Positions 34,795 through 41,233 of a stretch of DNA of 41,233 bases are shown here, one piece after another. The DNA lies in NCBI GenBank assembly GCA_903844215.1, contig CAIMSP010000026.1:1-41233 (forward strand). Reading direction: 5' to 3'. Within the stretch, counting starts at the first letter, position 1, and every line of letters starts with the position of its first letter. The stretch is from an uncultured beta proteobacterium. Its GTDB lineage: Bacteria; Pseudomonadota; Gammaproteobacteria; Burkholderiales; Burkholderiaceae_C. Position numbers and translations under genes: made by a program. A model generated the notes under the pieces. It did no database searches. It was given only the letters and a program-made list of their open reading frames with translations, and had not been told where the DNA came from.

Positions 34795-35253
34795 ATGACC
34801 CAAGTACTGCAAGACCTCAAGCCCGGAACCCGATTGGGCGTGACGCCCTGGTTCGAACTGAAACAACCGATGTTCGACCAGTTCGAGTCGCTCACCCTGA
34901 GCCACGACAAGTTGCACACCGATGCCGATTGGGTCGCGCAGAACACGCACTTCAAGTCCATCATCGCGCCGGGCTTTTTTGTCGCGGCGCTGCTGCCCTA
35001 CTTTCATACCCAGGTCACAGCCGACCTGACGGGTTACTACCCGCTGAACTACGGCTTCGACAAGATCCGCTGGGTCGAGCCCGTGCCGGTGAATTCGCGC
35101 ATCCGTGCCGAGTTCATTGTCATGGACGTGACGCCCAGGGCGGATGGCGGATCGCTGTTCAAGACCCAGGTCACCGTGGAGATCGAAGGCAATCCGCGCC
35201 CCGGCATGGTGGCCGAGTGGCTGGGCGTGGTGATGCCCAAGACCCAACGCTAA
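34795..35253 (+). CDS. MaoC-like hot-dog-fold protein
   Basis: 152 residues. 'SLTLSHDKLHTDADWVAQNT' followed by 'SIIAPGFFVAALLPYF' matches the N-terminal strand, helix and hot-dog core of MaoC-type (R)-specific enoyl-CoA hydratases. Where hydratases have D-x-N-P-x-H, this protein has S-H-D-K-L-H: the His is kept, the Asp position is Ser and the Asn position is Asp. Hydratase activity is therefore uncertain; a thioester-binding or altered dehydratase role is possible. 'YGFDKIRWVEPVPVNSRIRA' is the typical second half. It is the first gene of an operon with an acyl-CoA ligase and a 2-oxoacid oxidoreductase. Confidence 0.85.
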   Translation: MTQVLQDLKPGTRLGVTPWFELKQPMFDQFESLTLSHDKLHTDADWVAQNTHFKSIIAPGFFVAALLPYFHTQVTADLTGYYPLNYGFDKIRWVEPVPVNSRIRAEFIVMDVTPRADGGSLFKTQVTVEIEGNPRPGMVAEWLGVVMPKTQR

Positions 35254-35264
35254 AGGAGCGCACC

Positions 35265-36815
35265 GTGAGCGACTTGCATGAGCGCCGCACGGCGATGCTC
35301 GACTACCTGCGGGAACACGCCCGAGCCCATCCGCAGCGCGAAGCCGCCGTCGAAGGCAGCGTGCGCCTGAGCTACGCCGAGTTGGCGCAGCAGGTCGAGC
35401 GCGTCGCGCAGTTGCTGAGCGCCAAGGGCCTGGGCGCAGGCCAGGTCCTGGCCTACATCGGGCCGCCAGGCTTGCAGTATTACGTCAGCCTGCTGGCGGC
35501 CTTTCACTGTGGCGCCACCTGGGTCGGGCTCAATCCCAAATACCGCTCGGACGAACTGGCCTACGTCATAGGCCACGCGCGCCCCGCCATGCTCCTCGTC
35601 GCCAGCACGACCGACGCCCGCAGCCGCAGCGAGCTGGCGCTGGCCCTGGACAAGAGCGGCGTCAACCTGAGCCTGGTGGCGGCCCAAGACGGCCCCGCCG
35701 GTCTCACCGACGCGATCGCCCAAGCCCAAGCGCTAGCGCCCGAGCGCCTTTCGCCACAAGACGACCTGATCGCGCTCAGCGCGGCCGTGCTGGTGTACAC
35801 CTCGGGCTCCACCGGACGGCCCAAGGGCGCCTGTCTGAGCGCGTCCAACCTCGTGGAAAACGCCTGGTGGCTGGCGCGGCGCCTGGGCTTCGAAGCCGGG
35901 CGCTTCCTCATCAACCTGCCGGTGAATCACGCGGGCTGCATCTCCGACACCACGCTCGTGGCCTTGCTCAACGGCGACTGCCTGGTCTTCATGGCCGAAT
36001 TTGACGCGCTGCAGGCCGGGCAACTGGTGCGCGACGAGGCCATCTCCACCCTGGGCCAGGTGCCCACGCAGTACCAGATGATGCACGCCGCCGGCGTGCT
36101 CACGCCCGCCTTCTTGGCCTCGATCCGGCACCTGGGCTGGGGCGGCTCGGCCATGCCCGAGAGCCTGATCCAGCACCTCGCAGGCTTCATCCCGGACCTG
36201 TTCAACAGCTACGGCCTGACCGAATCATCCGGAACCATCAGCGTCACGGCGCCCGGCGCCAGCATCGAGCAACTCGCCGCAAGTGTTGGCGTGCCGGTGT
36301 TCGAGGGCGCGGTGCGCATCGTTGACGCCCAGGGGCAGCCTGTGGCGCCAGGGGAGTCGGGCGAAGTGCAACTGCACGGGCGCCATGTCTTCCCGGGCTA
36401 CCTGAGAAACCCGCAAGCCACGCAACTGGCGTTCGCGTCCGATGGCTGGCTGCGAACCGGGGACACGGGAACGTGGTGCGCCGACGGCAGTCTGCGTCTG
36501 GCCGGGCGCCTGACCGAGATGTACAAGTCCGGCGGCTACAACATCTACCCGCGCGAGATCGAAGCGGTGCTGGAATCGCACCCCGGTGTGGCGATGGCCG
36601 CCGTCATCGGCGTGCCCGACCCGCTGTGGGGCGAGGTGGGTCATGCCTTTGTGCTTGCCAACGCCCAAGAGGTGTCCGCCGAGGACCTGGTGGCGCTGTG
36701 CCGCGAGCGCCTGGCGGCCTACAAGGTGCCAAAGAAGATCGATCTGCGCAGCGACTTGCCGCTGCTGCCCATCGGCAAGGTGGACAAAAAGCAACTGCGC
36801 AACTTGGTCGCGTAG
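35265..36815 (+). CDS. AMP-dependent acyl-CoA synthetase/ligase
   Basis: 516 residues of the adenylate-forming ANL family. It activates a carboxylic acid with ATP to an acyl-AMP and then makes the CoA thioester. The phosphate-binding loop 'VYTSGSTGRPKGA' starts at about 176, 'FNSYGLTESSG' (about 311-321) is the A5 motif, 'GWLRTGDTGTW' the A7/A8 region, and Lys505 in 'LPIGKVDKKQL' the catalytic C-terminal lysine. GTG 35265 is preceded by AAAGGAG and starts 11 bases after the MaoC-like stop. Its acid could be a fatty, aromatic or 2-methyl-branched acid; sequence alone does not decide. Confidence 0.9.
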   Translation: MSDLHERRTAMLDYLREHARAHPQREAAVEGSVRLSYAELAQQVERVAQLLSAKGLGAGQVLAYIGPPGLQYYVSLLAAFHCGATWVGLNPKYRSDELAYVIGHARPAMLLVASTTDARSRSELALALDKSGVNLSLVAAQDGPAGLTDAIAQAQALAPERLSPQDDLIALSAAVLVYTSGSTGRPKGACLSASNLVENAWWLARRLGFEAGRFLINLPVNHAGCISDTTLVALLNGDCLVFMAEFDALQAGQLVRDEAISTLGQVPTQYQMMHAAGVLTPAFLASIRHLGWGGSAMPESLIQHLAGFIPDLFNSYGLTESSGTISVTAPGASIEQLAASVGVPVFEGAVRIVDAQGQPVAPGESGEVQLHGRHVFPGYLRNPQATQLAFASDGWLRTGDTGTWCADGSLRLAGRLTEMYKSGGYNIYPREIEAVLESHPGVAMAAVIGVPDPLWGEVGHAFVLANAQEVSAEDLVALCRERLAAYKVPKKIDLRSDLPLLPIGKVDKKQLRNLVA

Positions 36816-36824
36816 GCGCGCACC

Positions 36825-39800
36825 ATGACATCAGCCAACACCCCGGTCCAGCACGAATCCAGCCTAGACGACAAGTACCTGCAGGCCGAGGGCAGCGTCT
36901 TCATGACCGGCCATCAGGCGCTGGTGCGGCTTGCGCTGCAGCAGCGCCGGCGCGACCTGGCGGCCGGCAAAAACACGGCCGGCTACATCTCGGGTTACCG
37001 CGGCTCGCCCATGGGACGCTACGACCTGGAACTGTGGCGCGTCGATGCCCTGCTCAAGCAACACCACGTTGTCTTTCGTCCCGGCGTGAACGAGGAACTG
37101 GCCGCCACGGCGGTCTGGGGCTCGCAATACGTCGGCACCCAGGCCCGGGCGCGCTACGACGGCGTGTTCGGCATCTGGTACGGCAAGGGTCCGGGCGTGG
37201 ACCGCTCCGTGGACGCGCTGAAACACGCCAACTACGCCGGCAGCTCCGCCTGGGGTGGCGTGCTGGCCATTGGCGGCGACGACCATGGCTGCAAATCGTC
37301 CACGATCCCGAATTTTTCCGACCCGTCGTTCGTCGCCTGCGGCATGCCGCTGCTCTATCCGGCCGACACGCAGGAGCTGCTGGACTTCGGCCTGCACGGC
37401 ATCGCCATGAGCCGCCACTGCGGCTGCTGGGTGGGCATGAAAGTCGTCACCGACGTGGTCGAAGGCGCGGGCAGCGTGCGCGTGGGTCTGGCGCTGCCGG
37501 CCATCGTCGTGCCGCAAATCCAGCCCCCCTTGGGCGGCCTGCACGCGCGTGCGTTGGAGCACGGCGCGGTGCAGGAAGCGCGCCTGTACCAGCACAAGCT
37601 GCCGGCGGCGCTGGCGTATTGCCGCGCGAATGAACTCAACCGCATCGAGGACGACCGCTCGACGGCGCGCATCGGCATCCTGGCCGCCGGCAAGGCCTGG
37701 CAGGACGTGCGCCAGGCCTTGCAGTTGCTGGGCATCGACGCCGCCCGGGCCCGCGCCCTGGGTCTGCGCCTGGCCAAGGTCGGCATGATCTGGCCGCTCG
37801 ACCCGCAATTCGTCGAGCGCGTGGCGCACGGTCTGGAACTGCTGCTGGTGGTGGAGGAGAAGCGCCCGCTACTGGAAGAGCAATTGAAGTCGGCGCTGTA
37901 CGACGCCACCGGCTCGCGCCCGACCATCGTCGGCAAGCGCGACGCCGCCAACGCTTGGTCGCAGGGCGCCGACACGCAGCGCCTGTCCATGAGCGGCGAG
38001 TTGGCGCCGCCGCAGATCGCGCAACTCATCGCCGCAGCACTCGCCCCCACGCACCCGGAATTCGCCCTGGCGTGCCACCGGCCTGCAGCGGCGCCGGGAC
38101 TGCCAGGCCCGGTGCGCATGCCGGGCTTTTGCTCGGGCTGTCCGCACAACCGCTCCACACGCGTTCCCGACGGCAGCCGCGCCCTGGCGGGAATCGGCTG
38201 CCACACCATGGCCGTGCTGGTCGATCCGGTGCGCACGAACTCGATTTCGCAAATGGGCGGCGAGGGCGCGATGTGGCTGGGGCAGCAGCCCTTCACCGAC
38301 GAGCCGCATGTGTTCGCCAACATGGGCGACGGCACCTTCTTTCACTCCGGCTTTCTGGCGATCCGCCAGGCCGTGGCAGCCGGCGTTCCGATGAGCTACA
38401 AGCTGCTGGTGAATGGCTTTGTCGCCATGACCGGGGGCCAGCCGATCGAAGGCAATCTGAGCGTGCTGCAGACCGTGCAGTTGCTGCTGGCCGAGGGCGT
38501 GCAGCGGATCGTCGTGGTCACGGACGACGTCGCCAACTACCCCGCGGGCGCACTGCCGGCCAGCGTGCCGGTGCGGGCGCGCGCCGAGCTCGACGCGGTG
38601 CAGCGCGAGTGCCGCGAATTCGCCGGCGTCTCGGTCATCGTTTACCAGCAGCCCTGCGCCACCGAGCGCCGACGCATGCGCAAGCGCGGCACAGCCCCGG
38701 ATCCAGCCAAGCGCAGTTTTATCAACGCGGCGGTGTGCGAGGGCTGCGGTGACTGCAGCCAGGTCTCGGGCTGCATGTCGATCGAGCCGCTGGCCACCGA
38801 GTTCGGCCGCAAGCGCCGCATCAACCAGGCCTCGTGCAACAAGGACTACTCCTGCGTCGAGGGCTTTTGCCCGAGCTTTGTCACCGTGCATGGCGCTCGC
38901 TTGCGCCAGCCGCCCGCGCTCAAGCGGTCCCTGCCGCCGCTGCGCGATCCGCTGCTGCCGAGCACCGTGGGCGGCTACGCCGTGCTGATCACCGGCATCG
39001 GCGGCACCGGTGTGGTCACCATGGGTCAGATCCTGGGCGTGGCCGCGCACCTCGACGGCCTGCATGCGTCGGTGCTGGACGTGACCGGCTTGGCGCAAAA
39101 ATATGGCGCCGTGTTGTCGCATGTGGTGCTCGCCTCCAGCGCGCAGGACCTGCACGCCACGCGCATCGCCGCCGGTGCCGCCCACGCCCTGATCGGCTGC
39201 GACCTGGTGGTGAGCGCGGGCGACGAAGTCCTGGCCAAACTGCGCGCCGGTGTGAGCCGCGCGGTGGTCAACACCGACCTAGTCCCGACCGTGGACTTCA
39301 CGCGCAACCCCGACTGGGCACTGGACCCGCAGGCGCTGCTGGCGCGCCTGTCGGCGGTGCTGGCACAAGCCTGCACGCCGATCGACGCGACCCGGATCTG
39401 CACCGCGCTGCTGGGCGACCCGCTGCTGTCCAACCTATTCCTGCTGGGCTTCGCCTGGCAGGCCGGCCTGCTGCCGCTGTCACTGGGTGCGCTGCAGCGC
39501 GCCATTGAACTCAATGGCGTACAGGTTCCGGCCAACCTGCAAAGCTTTGCCTGGGGCCGCGCGGCGCAGTGCGACCCGCAGGCCGTGGCGCAGGCGCTTC
39601 AAGCCAGCGACGACGCGCCCCCGCTCAGCGTCCAGGCACAGGATCTGGCCAGCCTGGTGGCGCGCCGCTGCGCCTTTTTGACGCAGTACCAGAACGCGGC
39701 ACTGGCGACGCGCTACCAGCAACTGGTGCAGCGCGTGGCCCAGGCGCAAGCCGAAAAAGGCTGCGACGAGACCCTCGCCCGGGCGGTGGCCGAGAGCTAT

Positions 39801-40313
39801 TTCAAGCTGCTGGCCGCCAAGGACGCCTTCGAAGTGGCCCGCCTGTACAGCGCGCCGCAATTCCACGCCGATCTGCAGCGCCAGTTCGAGGGCGACTACA
39901 GGCTGCACTTTCACCTGGGTCTGTGGCCTTTTGCGCGGCGCGACGCCGCGGGCCAGGTACGCAAGGCCGAGGTCGGACCGTGGCTGCTGCCGGTGTTTCG
40001 CCTGCTCGCGGGCCTGCGCGGCTGGCGCAACACCTGGGCCGATCCGCTGCGCCACACGGCCGAGCGCGTGCTCGAGCGCGGCCTGCTGGCGCAATTTGAA
40101 TCCGACGTGGCGCGCCTGATCGACGGCCTGAGCGCCCAGCGCCAGGCCACGGCCCTGGCGTTGGCGGCGCTGCCGCAGACCGTGCGCGGCTTTGGCCATG
40201 TGAAACAGGTGAACGCGGACAAGGCAGCGCTGGCGCGCACGGCGCTGTGGCTGCAGTGGGAGCAGGCTGGCGCTGTGATCTATGACCGACAAGACACCCA
40301 AACTGCTGGTTGA
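36825..40313 (+). CDS. indolepyruvate:ferredoxin oxidoreductase family protein, fused alpha/beta type
   Basis: 1162 residues, a thiamine-diphosphate and iron-sulfur enzyme that converts an aryl- or alkyl-2-oxo acid plus CoA to an acyl-CoA, CO2 and reduced ferredoxin. The N-terminal domain (about 20-420) has 'GYISGYRGSPMGRYDLELW' and 'GVNEELAATAVWGSQ'. 'FCSGCPHNRSTRVP' is near 436 and the TPP-binding 'ANMGDGTFFHSGF' near 500. Cysteine motifs 'VCEGCGDCSQVSGC' (about 636-649) and 'SCNKDYSCVEGFC' (about 671-683) bind Fe-S. The gamma-like domain with 'ITGIGGTGVVTMGQILGVA' starts near 722. Both subunits of the archaeal IorAB enzyme are thus in one chain, as usual in aerobic proteobacteria. It starts nine bases after the ligase stop. 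In context it may degrade phenylalanine, tryptophan, tyrosine or branched-chain 2-oxo acids. Confidence 0.92.
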   Translation: MTSANTPVQHESSLDDKYLQAEGSVFMTGHQALVRLALQQRRRDLAAGKNTAGYISGYRGSPMGRYDLELWRVDALLKQHHVVFRPGVNEELAATAVWGSQYVGTQARARYDGVFGIWYGKGPGVDRSVDALKHANYAGSSAWGGVLAIGGDDHGCKSSTIPNFSDPSFVACGMPLLYPADTQELLDFGLHGIAMSRHCGCWVGMKVVTDVVEGAGSVRVGLALPAIVVPQIQPPLGGLHARALEHGAVQEARLYQHKLPAALAYCRANELNRIEDDRSTARIGILAAGKAWQDVRQALQLLGIDAARARALGLRLAKVGMIWPLDPQFVERVAHGLELLLVVEEKRPLLEEQLKSALYDATGSRPTIVGKRDAANAWSQGADTQRLSMSGELAPPQIAQLIAAALAPTHPEFALACHRPAAAPGLPGPVRMPGFCSGCPHNRSTRVPDGSRALAGIGCHTMAVLVDPVRTNSISQMGGEGAMWLGQQPFTDEPHVFANMGDGTFFHSGFLAIRQAVAAGVPMSYKLLVNGFVAMTGGQPIEGNLSVLQTVQLLLAEGVQRIVVVTDDVANYPAGALPASVPVRARAELDAVQRECREFAGVSVIVYQQPCATERRRMRKRGTAPDPAKRSFINAAVCEGCGDCSQVSGCMSIEPLATEFGRKRRINQASCNKDYSCVEGFCPSFVTVHGARLRQPPALKRSLPPLRDPLLPSTVGGYAVLITGIGGTGVVTMGQILGVAAHLDGLHASVLDVTGLAQKYGAVLSHVVLASSAQDLHATRIAAGAAHALIGCDLVVSAGDEVLAKLRAGVSRAVVNTDLVPTVDFTRNPDWALDPQALLARLSAVLAQACTPIDATRICTALLGDPLLSNLFLLGFAWQAGLLPLSLGALQRAIELNGVQVPANLQSFAWGRAAQCDPQAVAQALQASDDAPPLSVQAQDLASLVARRCAFLTQYQNAALATRYQQLVQRVAQAQAEKGCDETLARAVAESYFKLLAAKDAFEVARLYSAPQFHADLQRQFEGDYRLHFHLGLWPFARRDAAGQVRKAEVGPWLLPVFRLLAGLRGWRNTWADPLRHTAERVLERGLLAQFESDVARLIDGLSAQRQATALALAALPQTVRGFGHVKQVNADKAALARTALWLQWEQAGAVIYDRQDTQTAG

Positions 40314-40419
40314 TGCGCTGGGCGCGATCGAATCGGCGTGGGAGTTCGTTGGCGGATCGGGGCTGGGCAGCCTGATCGCAAGGGGGCTGGATCAAGCGCG
40401 AGCATCGTCTCTTCGATAA
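40282..40419 (+). CDS. short ORF overlapping the oxidoreductase end, possibly a truncated gene
   Basis: ATG 40282 lies 32 bases inside the end of the oxidoreductase gene and opens 45 codons to TAA 40417-40419. The peptide starts 'MTDKTPKLLVDALGAIESAW' and continues 'EFVGGSGLGSLIARGLDQAR'. Amphipathic residues give it a protein-like look and its codon use fits the upstream operon, while the sequence after the stop changes to lower GC. It could be the surviving 5' end of a gene cut by a rearrangement. No family is recognised. Confidence 0.35.
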   Translation: MTDKTPKLLVDALGAIESAWEFVGGSGLGSLIARGLDQARASSLR

Positions 40420-40613
40420 GAAGATCTTCTCGTTCAGCAATCGAAACGCCGGGTGCGCTCACTGTGCGCCGCCTGTTGATTTCCAGATCCTGCGTCAGCT
40501 TTGAAGACGAGTCCACTTCGGCAGGGCAGCGAAAGCAGCCGTACAGTGCTACTTTCCAATTTGATAGGATACTGTGCTACCAAACATTTTCGTTATGTTG
40601 CACGGAGAGTTCG

Positions 40614-41030
40614 ATGAAACACTTAGCACTGATGCTGGCCACCGCTTCACTTTTAGCAGCATGTGCGGCACCATCGAGGCGACCCTCCGATGAGGGGCCG
40701 CACGACGCGCGCGTATTTACTGGCCGCATTGATTCGGTAGCTGGTGCAGCGGCAATTAGGACGGGGTCGGGTGCTTACCGTCCTGGAATGGGTGGGGCAT
40801 TGGGAGGGGCTGTAGCGGGGATATTGCAATCCATCCCGGTTCAGGATGAACACTTCACTTATTCGGTCATGACAAACGAGGGGGTCATAAAGCCGGCACC
40901 CACGGCCGACAAGTTCAATGTAGGTGACTGCGTAGACGCGTTCGTGTCAAAGAACAAAACCGGTGAGGCCTACTGGCTCTTTGGGGAAATCTCTCTTCGC
41001 CCTTCAAAGGACTGTAAAGGTGCGGCATAA
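40614..41030 (+). CDS. small glycine-zipper lipoprotein
   Basis: 138 residues with a lipoprotein signal peptide: 'MKHLALMLATASLLAACAAP' has the lipobox LLAAC with Cys17. A Gly-rich stretch 'GMGGALGGAVAGIL' (about 58-71) looks like a glycine zipper as in SlyB/17-kDa outer-membrane lipoproteins, but these usually have two zipper helices and a longer C-terminal domain. The C-terminal part contains 'FNVGDCVDAFVSKNKTGEAY' and a further Cys near the end. GGAGAG lies five bases before ATG 40614. Base composition is less GC-rich than the operons upstream. The function is unknown, possibly envelope stability. Confidence 0.75.
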   Translation: MKHLALMLATASLLAACAAPSRRPSDEGPHDARVFTGRIDSVAGAAAIRTGSGAYRPGMGGALGGAVAGILQSIPVQDEHFTYSVMTNEGVIKPAPTADKFNVGDCVDAFVSKNKTGEAYWLFGEISLRPSKDCKGAA

Positions 41031-41233
41031 AAGGTCCTGCGACGCGGACGCCCAAGGGTGTCGGGTTTTCCACTTCGACTATTGAAGACCCAATGCACGA
41101 GCTCGCCAACCCAACGTTGACTGAACCGTTAACGTCGAACAGGATGAACGTGTGGTTGGAGAAAATTGAGGCAGACCGCTAGGCAGCGAAAGCGGTCCTC
41201 CAGCTTGGGCGCCCAGTTTGCTACGGTGGTGAA
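41031..41233. other. end of window, no assigned gene
   Basis: A frame open from before 41031 to TAG 41180-41182 contains an ATG at 41093 (29 codons, 'MHELANPTLTEPLTSNRMNV' and ending 'EKIEADR'). It reads like protein but has no Shine-Dalgarno and no recognised relative, and may be a gene fragment. Nothing else can be named before the window ends. Confidence 0.3.

Noticed and set aside
40280..40516. 78-codon minus-strand frame at the end of the oxidoreductase operon
   Set aside because: It overlaps the oxidoreductase end and the 45-codon plus ORF, has no start signal and no recognised family.

Overview
The window looks like a chromosomal segment of a high-GC betaproteobacterium, most likely Burkholderiales and close to Comamonadaceae. 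That placement rests on gene content, codon use and the type of short intergenic repeats; no rRNA, tRNA or other marker gene is present. Most of the window is densely packed metabolic and transport operons with ATGA, GTG or TTGA stop/start overlaps. Two stretches are clearly different, with lower GC and no recognisable housekeeping function: about 22.4-25.4 kb and 40.3-41.2 kb.

Layout. 1-109: tail of an ABC exporter. 331-5908: a complete peptide-type ABC importer (binding protein, two permeases, two ATPases). Palindromic GC-rich repeats sit between its first two genes and, in frame, inside both ATPase genes. 5948-8000: cob(I)alamin adenosyltransferase (minus) divergent from an FAD-linked D-lactate dehydrogenase-type oxidase. 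8003-8158: a tandem REP-like repeat in the convergent gap. 8160-15948: a TetR regulator divergent from an eight-gene lipid-modification operon (FAD oxidoreductase, DUF1365, cyclopropane-fatty-acid synthase, chalcone-isomerase-like, MFS, DUF3833 lipoprotein, SDR, NTF2-like). 16003-18183: katG. 18484-22375: a LysR regulator divergent from beta-alanine:pyruvate transaminase and CoA-acylating (methyl)malonate-semialdehyde dehydrogenase, a route from beta-alanine to acetyl-CoA. 22554-25140: a TMEM175/DUF1211 protein followed by three minus-strand genes of unknown or weakly known function. These three lie beside attC-like hairpins and resemble a relic of an integron cassette array without an integrase (CALIN-like). 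25463-31999: a second peptide-type ABC importer ending in an N-formylglutamate amidohydrolase. 32090-34647 (minus): an amidase and a serine beta-lactamase-like hydrolase. 34795-40313: MaoC-like protein, acyl-CoA ligase and a very large indolepyruvate:ferredoxin oxidoreductase-type fusion enzyme. 40282-41233: a short ORF, a small glycine-zipper lipoprotein and unassigned sequence.

How the parts work together. Much of the window serves uptake and breakdown of amino-acid-derived compounds: two peptide importers, formylglutamate/amide hydrolysis, beta-alanine degradation and 2-oxo acid oxidation to acyl-CoA. The 8.9-15.9 kb operon is a membrane-lipid modification module. Its gene set matches the cluster that in other proteobacteria accompanies cyclopropane or furan fatty acid synthesis, but here it is paired with a TetR regulator. 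The least explained material is the inverted cassette-like segment at 23.4-25.1 kb and the palindromic repeats inside coding sequence.
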